A program made the position numbers and the translations under genes. The notes beneath the pieces were generated by a model. The model was not told the origin of the DNA. It worked only from the letters and a program-made list of their open reading frames with translations, and did no database searches. From Adineta steineri (lineage: Eukaryota; Rotifera; Eurotatoria; Adinetida; Adinetidae), in assembly GCA_905250115.1 (NCBI GenBank), contig CAJNOI010000201.1, positions 1 through 64,000 on the forward strand: a DNA stretch of 64,000 nucleotides, given 5' to 3'. How positions within the stretch are numbered: the stretch's first letter is position 1; every line of letters begins with the position of its first letter. Positions 21,302-32,050 of this stretch are shown here, one piece after another.

Positions 21302-21415
21302 TTACCCATGTAGTAGTTTGTTGCATTATCATGCAGGTATTGCCATTATAATGCCTTGGAGTATAAAATAATGGCTATAATTACATGACAAAGCAACAAA
21401 CCGCAACATGGGTAA
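21302..21415. mobile_element. Small palindromic MITE-like element (114 bp)
   Basis: The ends are inverted copies beginning TTACCCATGT, followed by GTTTGTTGC and TCATG blocks; the whole element is close to a palindrome. No coding capacity. No clear target duplication beyond a possible ACA. It lies 40 bp from the N gap. Confidence 0.65.
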
Positions 21416-22463
21416 ACAGCATATAGAGAAAAAATCTAAAAATTTTTAATACGAAGAAAAAGAAAAAATTGTTGACTAGTTATTATTATTGATCAAGCCT
21501 TCTACTGAATACCTCTGACAATAATTTGTTGCCGTTAAGCAGGCAGAATGTTTTGTGTTTTGTTCCTTTCTCTCTCTCGTTGTAAAAAGAATACGATTAA
21601 TCTTTGATCGAAACAAAAATAATCAATGCTTAAAGCATGGACATTTGTTTTTCTTCATCGATCAATTAACAGTGTTAAAGAACAGATTACACAAGACTAC
21701 CTTGAGCTTACGAACAAAATATTAATATTTCTAATAGAATGGATTTTCACATAAAATACAATTATTCATTGATCTATATTTTTGAGGATGTGGATATTTG
21801 TTAGAAGGTGGTTAATTCTATATTGTCGGATTAAATGTAAATGAGATAACTGAATGTATTCGTATTACACTTTCTATTTATTTATGAAAAGTGTGAGACT
21901 AAATATAGGACATAGCGGACCACATACGTAGATTAATGATTCATCATATAGTATATTATGCAAGTGAAATTAAGCAAAATTCTAACAGTCTTTATCAGTT
22001 AAATCAGAGTAAACGATCCGCTGTGAGTACGATTACTTCCACTAGTCTATATTGTGTTTTAAATGTATATTGAAACTACAGTTGTTGATAATGTAATGTA
22101 TATAAACATCTTTTTTAGTCAGCATATCGTTAATCGGTAAATTTAATAGTAGATCTAATTGTTTCGATAAACAGATGATGAATTTCTTCGTGCGAAAGTA
22201 TTACATAATAATGTAGAAATACAGGGAAGAGTATATGCTGTGATATTATTTTCATTACTCATCTTCAAATATGCACGTCGGCATCATTTTTAGTCCTTCG
22301 TATAGATAAAAGTTAAGATATCAGTAGAGCAAAAATTTCGTAACGTCAATGTTGTATTGTGTAATCTGAAGAAAAACAGATAATCATTCGATAATCTTTA
22401 TATTTCTATGTCTTTGTTGAAAGTTAGCAAATAGCGATATGATTTATTTTCTAGTTTAATTAA
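21416..22463. other. AT-rich intergenic sequence
   Basis: No gene or repeat recognised; 3' flank of the deaminase gene. Confidence 0.5.
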
Positions 22464-24074
22464 TTATATCAAAAATGATGTGCTACTGAAAATATACATA
22501 AAACAACAAAATAAAATCATGTATGAAACGTCATTTTTGAATGCAAAACTCGAAGTTGGTGGAATACCTGGATAACCTAATGTATCAACAACATTTGTAA
22601 TCATTGCTTCGAAATCTCGAAAGCGATTGTCTAATTTTTCTAATTGTTCTTTTTTATCGTTTTCAGTTAAGAATGAAAATTTAATACTATCGTACACCAA
22701 TGTTTTAAGTTCTGCATAACTTGGTTTATATCGATCGCAAAACATAAGATATTCATTGGTCATTGTTGAACGTGATACACCTGCATCATCTGTAGCAATG
22801 ACTAAAGGTATACCATGTGCTTTGTATACTAACATTGGATGTGCTTCATTTTTAATACCCAATATAAATGCATTGCTACTAAAAACTACTTCAACTACTA
22901 TATTGAGTTCCTTCATCTTCTGTAGAAGTTCATAGGAATTACGTTCATAAAATATATCAATACCATGTCCAATACGATTTGCTCCAGCGATTTCTATTGC
23001 TTCACGTATATGAAATTGTAAACCTTCTGGTGGCACTAGACCTAATACTAATTCCCCTGCATGCATTGCGAGTTTTACATTAGGAAAATGTCGTTTGAGA
23101 AAACGAAACATTTTCATATGTAATGTATAGTCACGCATTGACACAATACCATTTTCTGCACCAACGATATTAACACCAACTATTAAATCACTACGCATAG
23201 CAGCAGAAAAAGCTGAAAATAAACTGGCAAATACGCGAGAAGGTGTATTACTTCTTGTTACATAACTTTGAAAACGTAGTGTAAAATTAACATCATTAAT
23301 TCCATCTACTGCTGTCTCAATCATTTGAACATGATTATTTATTGTTGTATTAACTATAATATCATTTTCAACTGTATCAAAATAGATTTTTAGTATTCTA
23401 TCTATATCGTTATCATTTGATTTCGATGTTAAAGCATCGACCATACTGATCAATTCATCGCTAACGGCTAGATTTGGTCCACTAGTTAGCATTGTTTCTA
23501 TATATTGTACATTTTCATTCATGGCTGTATTTTTTAACCATGTTAATCCTTCATTATATTCTTGATAGGAAACTGGACCAAAATAAGCAAAAGTATCGAA
23601 AAATTGTTGATCTGGCGGTGGTTGATCATGATAATGATTAGCATAATCAATATCAGACCAACGCTTTAGTAATTCACGATAAAAACCATTGTTTGAACGT
23701 GTTGCATCAGCAGTAATACACAAAGCTTTAGCTGCGTCTGGTAATTCGGAAACTCTGGTTTCTATTCTATATTTTTGAATTTTTAATGTTGCATCATCTT
23801 CACGATAAATACAATAATTATGTTTAGCGATCCAATTTAAATAAGTTTCGACATAGATCGAACCTGAATAATGATGATGTAGATCACCACCTTTTGGCAT
23901 TGCTGTCAGGAACATATTCAATTCGGAAAGTTTGCTCGTATCACCAACAATAAGTTTTGCATAATACTCAACAGTTTTATCAGTATTCGTTTGAGATTTT
24001 AAAGCTACTGTATAAGTTCTTTTGATATTAAGAAATAGAACACAAAGTAATTGTAATAGTAATCTTGTTTTCAT
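22464..24074 (-). CDS. Secreted adenosine deaminase-like protein (536 aa)
   Basis: Single-exon gene. A signal peptide (about residues 1-22) is followed by a metal-dependent deaminase domain of the adenosine/AMP deaminase superfamily. The zinc site begins with MPKGGDLHHHYSGS at about 59-72. HAGEL at about 336-340 carries the next histidine and the catalytic glutamate, RIGHGID the conserved histidine, and IATDDAGVSRS (about 426-436) the last aspartates. The order and spacing fit bacterial secreted ADA-like proteins (MPKGGDLHNHL type) better than animal ADGF/ADA2, by memory. The last 18 residues are hydrophobic after a small-residue region, suggesting a GPI-anchor signal. Likely converts extracellular adenosine to inosine. 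Lack of introns and bacterial-like motifs suggest horizontal origin. Confidence 0.88.
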   Translation of the reverse strand: MKTRLLLQLLCVLFLNIKRTYTVALKSQTNTDKTVEYYAKLIVGDTSKLSELNMFLTAMPKGGDLHHHYSGSIYVETYLNWIAKHNYCIYREDDATLKIQKYRIETRVSELPDAAKALCITADATRSNNGFYRELLKRWSDIDYANHYHDQPPPDQQFFDTFAYFGPVSYQEYNEGLTWLKNTAMNENVQYIETMLTSGPNLAVSDELISMVDALTSKSNDNDIDRILKIYFDTVENDIIVNTTINNHVQMIETAVDGINDVNFTLRFQSYVTRSNTPSRVFASLFSAFSAAMRSDLIVGVNIVGAENGIVSMRDYTLHMKMFRFLKRHFPNVKLAMHAGELVLGLVPPEGLQFHIREAIEIAGANRIGHGIDIFYERNSYELLQKMKELNIVVEVVFSSNAFILGIKNEAHPMLVYKAHGIPLVIATDDAGVSRSTMTNEYLMFCDRYKPSYAELKTLVYDSIKFSFLTENDKKEQLEKLDNRFRDFEAMITNVVDTLGYPGIPPTSSFAFKNDVSYMILFCCFMYIFSSTSFLI

Positions 24075-24505
24075 GGTATGATTGATAAAAAAATGTCCTA
24101 AATAGATATACTGTTATTCACGAAAAATATAATAACCTAAAATATGTAATAAGTACTCAGCAGATAAATAAATAAGACTTTTCTTTTTGTTTCAACCTAT
24201 GCGTGTTGCTTTATCTTTCTAGTTGTTATCTTCTATGATGCATTTTACATCAACGCACCTGTTAGTTAGTTCTCTATTTTGAATTAGAAAGATTGACGAA
24301 ACTGTAGATGTCTTATATGCCTTTTATTACAATTATTCATTCACATCTTTTATCGATTAAAATACATCTACCAAATAACTTTTTACTTTCACTCGCTGTT
24401 CTATTTATTGAAAACATGATTAATTGATATATTTAGCAAATAAATTTATCTCGCAAAATCAAGAATTTTACATGTCATTGTTCATCATAATATAATCGAA
24501 TTATA
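24075..24505. other. Intergenic sequence
   Basis: Short spacer between the ADA-like gene and the 3' end of the symporter gene, both on the minus strand. No signal recognised. Confidence 0.5.
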
Positions 24506-27036
24506 TTAATGTGTAGTTAGTGACGTTGTTAATTCTATATCTGTATCTTTTGATCTCTAAAAAATATAATGAAGACTATTTAATTCAAAAAGATAACATG
24601 AAAATAGAACCTGTTGCTTGGTAGAGACTTCACCAGAGACGATGGAGTTAGTCGATTTTCGTTGTTGTTTTGAGCAACAACAATATCTGCATATATCGTC
24701 CAATCGAATAATTAATTTAGAATCGATTTCATGTGGTTTCAAAGGATGACTAAGATAAGATATTATGATACCAATAATTACTACCGTACCAACAGCAATT
24801 GGTGTATACCACATGTGACTCACTGAATAAAGATTCAGCAGTGGATTGAGTCTGAAAACAAGATAAAAATATGCTACAGGCAGTTATTAGACGTATAAAT
24901 TCTAAATCTATATGATATCAAGTACCTATCCACCATAAAACACTTTCTTATATTATCTGAGATCACACTGATTCAAAATACAATGTAATTAAATATTAAT
25001 TACTTGATATGTGTAGCAGCTGTTGTTGTTCGGCTGCTGTTCATGATTTCTAATACATTGATATCTGTACAATTAACTATTGACAATGGTAATCGATTAT
25101 TACTCCTCTGATGTTTTGTCAATTGTACACCAATAAAAATCCATATTTGTAGTGCTAAACTACTGAAAAATCCAATCAAAGCACCTAATCGATTTGCTCT
25201 TGGAAAGAAAAATCCAAGAAAGAACACACCCATAATGGGTCCGCATAGAGTACTAGACAAAGATATGGCTGCATTGATTACCGAACCCAAATAACTTATA
25301 AAGTAGGTGAGAAGCATTACGATTACACCTACGACGACTGAACATAATTTTGATACAAAACCTTGTTGATCTTGGTTTAGTTTTCGTCGCATAAGTCCTT
25401 TATAAATATCTTCAATAATAACTGCTGCCATACTATTGAGTCCAGATGAAATGGTAGATAGTGAACCTGAGAATGCACACGCAAGAAATAAGCCTGGTAT
25501 ACCTTTCTTATTGCCTAATGTATCCATAATGAAGTATGGTAAGATTTGATCAACATTTTGAATGCGACCAGCCGTGAATGGATCACATGCAGCATAGTAT
25601 GCATAAAGAATGACACCCATTAAACATGAAAGAAGAATGAGACTGGCGACACCGACTATATTAATGAGAAGAGCGACTTGTGCTCCTCGAGTCGAGCGAA
25701 CACACATATATCGTTGTACTTGCATTTGATTGAAACCATAAGTTAATAATGCATTAAAAGAATTACCAATTAAAATCGACCAAATTGTATGACGTGTTCT
25801 TGGATCGAAACTTATACTAAATTAATGAAAAGGTATATAATCTTTGTCAATACATACTGACTTTTCATAATCTTACTTATCAAATTCAATACGTTCACCT
25901 TGAGAAGCAATTGTGAATGCTCGTTCGAAACCACCAACCAGAATTAAACCTAGTAGTAAAAAATTCAAACTATACACTTTAACATCTATCCCTAAAAAAT
26001 CTATAACTCAATTAATTTTATTCGTTGAAAGAACACGCGCAAATGTTCACAATGTGATTTTTTTTTCAATTTAGATTTGCAGATCTATAAACTTGCCTTG
26101 AATTATGGCAACGAAAACGCCAGCATACATAACTAATGCTTGTAAAACATCAGTCCAAATAATTGCTTTCATACCACCCTAAATATATATCGACAATTAT
26201 TCGATTGTTTTTTTTTGCTCAAATACAATTCAGTGTTTATACATACCACTGAAGAATAAAATATACAAACAATACTAATAGAGATAACTGCAAACCATTT
26301 GTTCAATCCAGTAGCTACAAGTTAATTTTAAAAATAAATAATCTATATCCGTATTTTATTTACTTTGACTAAGTGCTAATGCTGGCGCATAGAGTACCAA
26401 AGCCATATATATAAACTGTATAGGTATCATAAAATGAAATATGTTCTTAAAAGTGAATCTTACCGTACCATATATATTAGGAAGGTAATAGAAGCACATA
26501 TTCGAACTGATTGATCGAAACGTTTTTCTAAATACTAATATGAAAACTTAATTTCTACATTCTTAGGCACATGTATAAGTATCAAACCTCATAAATACTT
26601 GTAAAGTTCATTTCACGAAATTTAGGCATGAAAATAAAAGCTGTCACCATCGATGCGATACTCCATGCAGCAGCTGTAAATTGAAACAAACAGTAATACT
26701 AAATAAACAAATATCATCATGATTTTATTTTTCTTACCTTGATACCAAAACATTGTTCCAGACATATATACTTCGCTCGGAGTACCTAATATAGTAATGG
26801 CGGAAAGAAAGGAGACCATAATACTTAATGCCGTAGGAAATACACGCATTTCGCCATCAGCTGAAATCAAAAACAATTACAATGATCTTATAATTATTCT
26901 ACGTACCTAAAAAGTATTCTTTAGTTGAGATCTTCTTAGACTTGACGCAGCCAAAGATGATACCCACGACAGCTGATAATAATAGTAATAGTACCAAGAC
27001 AACATAATCGATGACGCTCAGTGTTGGTAATCCCAT
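24506..27036 (-). CDS. SLC5-type sodium:solute symporter, 11 exons (about 594 aa)
   Basis: Exons in transcript order: 27036-26907, 26860-26738, 26673-26588, 26534-26469, 26415-26364, 26314-26247, 26178-26097, 25949-25877, 25816-25004, 24851-24611 and 24556-24506. They join without a frame break to 594 aa, close to the usual about 610 for SLC5A6/A8/A12 proteins. Signatures: FLSAITILGTPSEVYMSG, GGMKAIIWTDVLQALVMYAG, FDPRTRHTIWS, GFNQMQVQRYMCVRSTRGAQ and ACAFSGSLSTISSGLNSMAA (sodium-site region), with 13 hydrophobic segments and a cysteine cluster (CRYCCCSKQQ) after the last one. The best match by eye is the sodium-coupled monocarboxylate/multivitamin group; substrate cannot be told. The intron after exon 7 starts with GC (GCAAGT) instead of GT, which restores the family's IQG..VGGF spacing. 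Confidence 0.85.
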
Positions 27037-29089
27037 TCAATTTCAAGATAATAAGAACTCAATTGAAATTCAAAATGGTCTACTTTTAACTAGAAATAAA
27101 CTTAATACTATAATCTTGCACGACATTTGAAGTGTATGTGTAGAATTATATAATGCATATTTATCTCTCTCTTATACTTAATACTGTAAAAATAAAACTG
27201 ATTGAAAGTTTCTTTTTATATTCACAAAAATGACCCGATTTGATAGAATTATCGTAAATGCTATAGAACCTTTAAAAACCACTCGTATAAATATAAGCTA
27301 TTCAATAGAACAGCTAATACTTGAAATTTCGAGAGATCTCTTCTCATATTCTACTATCACTATCAATCAGGAAATTGTCAATTAATTTTTTTTTGTGTTA
27401 TTTTCTTTCGAACGAGTACTATAATTTATTTTCAAGTTTTAAAAAAGACTTACCTTTGTATTGATAAAAGTTCGTTCTTTTATAAATGAACAAAATGTGA
27501 TACTATTGACCATTTTATCAAAGAAAAGAAAAAAAATGTATATTCTTTATCAAAACTTTGAAGAAAAAAAATGTGCGAGATAAGAATAGTAAGAGAAGAG
27601 AATGATATAAAGACATAATAGTAAGTAATGAGACTAGGTTAATTTCATTGTTTAGTCGTAAGTGCAACAAGAAAAAATATTCACGAACGTATTTTCTACC
27701 AGTAGAATAAGCTCTACTACTGAAAGATATCATTGATATTCTTTAGAGTACAATCAAATCGTAAAATTTCATTTACTGTTACGTATTATCTAACGAGAAT
27801 TGAAGCTGAAAAAGAATGAATAGATAAAACATGAAGAAACACACTATTTCAAATCTCTTTTACTGCAATGATCACTGATGTGTCCGTCATCATTTTTTCA
27901 CTTTAGTAAAAAAACAGCAATCAATCCGAGAACGAAGCTTTTAGGCTACGATATTTTTATCTTTCCTTCCTTGCAATCATCATTAATGCATACACTCTTC
28001 ATTTGGCTTAACGGAAAAATTAATATGTAGTTAAATCAAAGAAACTTCATGTAAAGCTATTTTTGTTGATGTATCTAACAAATATTGCTTGTGATAATAT
28101 ATAATATCGAGAGAAGAACCAGAAATTCAGCAGCACAATCCTCGTATCAAAATGTGCTTCGATGATGAGCTAGAAACTTTGAGTGTCGGCTCATTGGTTT
28201 TCATACCAGATTCATTCTTTCTCCTAAAAATGAGAAAATTTTTGCAAGCTGCTGACGGTATGAGTCATATAAAGGAGAAAAATGATGACCTTCGTGAGAC
28301 TCGAATTCACACCGTTAGACTAAAGGGATAATCTAATTCTTCGTATAACGTGAGCATGTATCATCGCCGACATCCTCATTATATTAAAGTTGAGAAAGAC
28401 AAACACATTCAAAGTGGAATACATATATTTTCTGCAAAATAATCGTAGTTTCTATTTTAGAAATGATTCTGTCGTTCTTTAAAATATTGTCTATGATGTA
28501 TAAGATTTATTCAAAAACGTTTGTCTCTATAAATTCAATATTAAAAAAATAAGCCAATCTGAACAGTACAAAAACTGATGAGAAATAAAATAGTTCAATT
28601 TGATGTAAAGAAATATGAAAATATTGACTCTAAAACTAGAATACTTGATCACTATAGATTTATTGTGTGACGTACATAGCTATTATAAGAACAAATCATG
28701 ACGATGTCCTGAATAAATATTTCTAAAAGTGCATGTACTATTTTATAATATAGGTGAAAAATAATTAGTTTGAAATTATTTGTAAATAAAATATAATATT
28801 GACATTTTGGTTTGAAAATGTTCTTCTAATGAGAAACAATTATTTTTCTTACGAGTATTATTTATTTGAGTTTCATTAATTGACTCTCTAATTATTTCTT
28901 GATCGAGAAACTGATTATTTACTTTCAATTAGTTTCAGAAAAAAACATTGTCAATATATAACACTATATATATTAGAGCGCTCACGATCATTTATAATAG
29001 AAAAACAACTATACATTTTGTACTGACTCTCATTACTTTACGATTCAAAAATCGTAAAAAAACGTCTGTCATTACTCTTCTATTGCAAT
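27037..29089. other. Intergenic sequence between divergent genes
   Basis: Upstream regions of the symporter (minus) and of the large membrane protein (plus). Contains the tRNA-like relic near 28285-28375. The minus-strand frame at 27518-27733 is low-complexity and not called. Confidence 0.5.
28285..28375 (-). tRNA. Degenerate tRNA-like sequence
   Basis: On the minus strand a T-arm-like GTGAATTCGAGTCTCAC (stem with one mismatch, loop TTCGAGT) follows a variable-loop-like AACGGT and a TTAGA/TCTAA stem. That stem encloses 12 bases instead of 7. The 5' half does not give a clear D-arm or pairing acceptor stem. This is probably a tRNA pseudogene or the head of a tRNA-derived SINE. Confidence 0.25.
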
Positions 29090-32050
29090 ATGATTCTTCA
29101 ACGATTACTTTTTTCCGTACTTATACAAATGGTATTATCATATGATTTTACAGATGATAACTGGAATCAATTCGATGCATACGGTGTAAAATTGGCAACT
29201 AACGATAATGTGGTAGTACAAGCGCGTAATATCGATGCTTATTTCGTTATACAATTTGCTCCATTCAATGCATCAAATGTATCATCACCATGTCATGTTA
29301 ATTATGCGGGTAGTAAGTCAAACGATACGAATTTCATTTATAATATAGTCGTACCAGAAGGTGATGTTAATGGTGCATCGGTGATTTTTGTTGGTGAAAA
29401 TACTGATAATTCGACATCACCATATCCATTTGTTGGACATTTACGTGTAAATTCATCATGTATGGCTACATATGATATTCAATACTTTAATTCATCTGGA
29501 CATGATGAATTTTTTGTAGTTGGTGTCGATCCAAGTGGTCAACAAGCGTACGGATTCTCGAGCCGATTTGCATTCAGCTACGATTTGCAAACACATACTA
29601 TTACTCTTCTTCAACAATGGCCTATACCTAATTTTACACCACATGCTGTTGATGTGAGCAGGAGCTATATGGCTATTATTGCTGGCTTTGTTACTACAGC
29701 ACAAAACGTATATAACCCTTATATCTACATGCTACAAATGAATATTAGCTCGTACAGTATTGTTGAAACATGGCCATATGTACCATCAAGCAGCTCATGG
29801 CAAGCCACAACAACGAATCGAGATGCATCCACTTTTACAAGAAAACATATGATGAGTGTTTCTATTCATGATAATACATCAGCTGTACTTGTTGGTATGC
29901 CATCTTTTAACATTGTTTTCTGGTTTAACATAGAAGAAACGAATTTGACTGTGTTTGGACAACGTGAGAATGGCTATCAGCGTGGTTATGGTCAAAGCTT
30001 AGGATGGAGTGATGAATCTGGAGGTCCATATCCTGTTATACTAGCAAATACATACACGTTTCCTTACGAGTGGTCCAGTTCAATTATCTACTGGTTCTAT
30101 CCGGCACAGTTTCTCTCAAGCAACCCAATCATGCCAATGCTTCCTACAGTTCAATGTCCACTATGGGTAGATTTACAACAAGAACTACTCACTATTGCTA
30201 TGGGAACTCTTAACCTTGTACTTCTCGATTCATCTGGACAAGTATATGTCATGTTGGCAGCTGCAGAAGGTTTTTATCCTGATACAAGTGTAGCCATCGG
30301 TACGAATCCTACATTCTCTAGTCCGACTAGTTGCCCTGCAGGTACCTACAAAAATTGGATAGGTGTTTACATTTGCTATCCATGTACAGCTGGACAAATG
30401 AATACAGATGACGGAAACTTTGAATGTTCAACGTACGGGTGTGCTGAAGAAACTTCAATTTGTCCACTTGGTTCTATCACGAATGATACTTATTCTGATA
30501 TGACCACATCTATTTCACAGGAAGTCAGTTATCCAGAATCACCAGAATCGATTATTTTTGATGATATTCTTATCGTGAATATGTTTAGCTTTGGTACTTC
30601 AACGTCCTGTTTAATGGTCTCACCTGTATTTTGGACAATGGTTATGACTGGCTTTGTAGTGCTTATTCTTCTTATTATGGGTATTCTCAAATTCTTCAAA
30701 CAACACGCTAAAACTCGTCTTATGATCAAGCGTATTTTTCGCCAAGCAGATATTATTCGTGAAGGAGAATTATGGGTTGGCGGACTTGCTTCTCTCGCTC
30801 TAATTGTTTTAGTTATGTTTGCCTACCATTTCAGTGGCTCTTATCTCAATCAATATCCAATTGAAACAGCACCACCATCAACATTTGCATGTGATCAGAC
30901 GATTCGTAACGCAAAATTTCAAACAAATCTTCAATCTCTCACAACACCACGTAGTGAAGAAGTCGAACCGATATTTGAGCTGCTTGACGAGCAGCATTTC
31001 AAACTTACCATTGATTTCATTAATACACAACAGACTTGCGATGATGTAACAATTACACAAATCGTTCATTCTTATTCGCAAGTAATATCGTCGAACTGCA
31101 CTTATAATCGATCTACAGTTACTGTTTCTACTACTCTTCAATCGCATACAGTATCTCTCATTTACAATTTTGCTAAAGCTGTATCAATTGGTGGTTTTCG
31201 CATTAGTTTCTATAGTGAACAAATCGAATTAGATAATAAATCTAGCAATTCAAATTACTTTGTTCAAGAGTTCAATTTCGTTCAACCATTCTTTGTCTAC
31301 AATCAAACAATGGCTTATGATCCAACCATTGTGTATGAACTGACTCGCATCATTAACCAAAGTTATCCACTTGATGACAACGGATTATATTCGTACAATG
31401 CACTATGGAGTCCAGTAACTACTAGTAGTACTTCAGATCTGTTTCTTACTTATGAGGAATATATGTACTATGGCTTATTAAAAACAACATTCACAATTTC
31501 TATCTCAGAAGTAACCTATTACACTATGAATGTTCAACAACCTATTGCCAAGAAATCGGAAATTATTTTTCATAATCTTCTTTTTACAACAGTCTGTTTG
31601 GAATTATTTGGCCTTATGTTTATCGGTATGAAACTCATTGGTCTACCATTATTCAATGGTGTTCGATACTTTATAGAGAAACACTCTAATTTAATTCATC
31701 CAGAACCTTTCTCTGACAAATCAAATGAAGCATTGAAAACGCAAGACCAGTTACCCAACTATTTTAAATCGGTCCCTAACAAATCGAATGAAGCATCAAA
31801 AGTGCAAGAACAGTTACCCAAATATTCTAAACCGGTCGCTGACAAATTTAATGAAACATCGAAAACGCAAGACCAGTTACCCAAATATTCTAAACCGGTC
31901 CCTAACAAATCAAATGAAGCATCGAAAACGCAAGAACAGCTACCCAAATATTCCAAACCGATCTCTGACAAATCAAATGAAGTATCGAAAACGCGAGAAC
32001 AGTTACCCAAATATTTTAAACCGGTCGCTGGCAAGAATCAAAAGTATTAA
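29090..32050 (+). CDS. Large membrane protein of unknown function (986 aa), intronless paralogue
   Basis: Signal peptide at residues 1-17, then an extracellular domain of about 490 residues with many N-glycosylation sites. A cysteine-rich segment follows (CPAGTYKNW, CYPCTAGQ, CAEETSICPLGS; about 410-470), of the ephrin-receptor/TNFR-like GTY..C..C type. Transmembrane helices lie at about 513-537 and 565-582, then a second lumenal domain of about 240 residues (STFACDQTIRNAKF onward), a third helix at about 828-850, and a cytoplasmic tail ending in five 21-residue repeats. The paralogue at 39670 is colinear except for the tail. In the extracellular part, runs such as GYGQSLGWSDESG recur and hint at a propeller. 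No known family named. Start at ATG 29090 because it opens the signal peptide. Confidence 0.8.
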   Translation: MILQRLLFSVLIQMVLSYDFTDDNWNQFDAYGVKLATNDNVVVQARNIDAYFVIQFAPFNASNVSSPCHVNYAGSKSNDTNFIYNIVVPEGDVNGASVIFVGENTDNSTSPYPFVGHLRVNSSCMATYDIQYFNSSGHDEFFVVGVDPSGQQAYGFSSRFAFSYDLQTHTITLLQQWPIPNFTPHAVDVSRSYMAIIAGFVTTAQNVYNPYIYMLQMNISSYSIVETWPYVPSSSSWQATTTNRDASTFTRKHMMSVSIHDNTSAVLVGMPSFNIVFWFNIEETNLTVFGQRENGYQRGYGQSLGWSDESGGPYPVILANTYTFPYEWSSSIIYWFYPAQFLSSNPIMPMLPTVQCPLWVDLQQELLTIAMGTLNLVLLDSSGQVYVMLAAAEGFYPDTSVAIGTNPTFSSPTSCPAGTYKNWIGVYICYPCTAGQMNTDDGNFECSTYGCAEETSICPLGSITNDTYSDMTTSISQEVSYPESPESIIFDDILIVNMFSFGTSTSCLMVSPVFWTMVMTGFVVLILLIMGILKFFKQHAKTRLMIKRIFRQADIIREGELWVGGLASLALIVLVMFAYHFSGSYLNQYPIETAPPSTFACDQTIRNAKFQTNLQSLTTPRSEEVEPIFELLDEQHFKLTIDFINTQQTCDDVTITQIVHSYSQVISSNCTYNRSTVTVSTTLQSHTVSLIYNFAKAVSIGGFRISFYSEQIELDNKSSNSNYFVQEFNFVQPFFVYNQTMAYDPTIVYELTRIINQSYPLDDNGLYSYNALWSPVTTSSTSDLFLTYEEYMYYGLLKTTFTISISEVTYYTMNVQQPIAKKSEIIFHNLLFTTVCLELFGLMFIGMKLIGLPLFNGVRYFIEKHSNLIHPEPFSDKSNEALKTQDQLPNYFKSVPNKSNEASKVQEQLPKYSKPVADKFNETSKTQDQLPKYSKPVPNKSNEASKTQEQLPKYSKPISDKSNEVSKTREQLPKYFKPVAGKNQKY
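31715..32029 (+). repeat. Five tandem 63-bp repeats inside the coding sequence
   Basis: Five exact-length units of 63 bp encode a 21-residue repeat, roughly DKSNEASKTQEQLPKYSKPV plus one residue. Units alternate between D-K and N-K starts, which suggests a 126-bp doubling step. The paralogue at 39670 has no such repeat. Confidence 0.9.

Noticed and set aside
31759..32034. Minus-strand repetitive frame
   Set aside because: Antisense shadow of the 63-bp coding repeats of the 986-aa protein.
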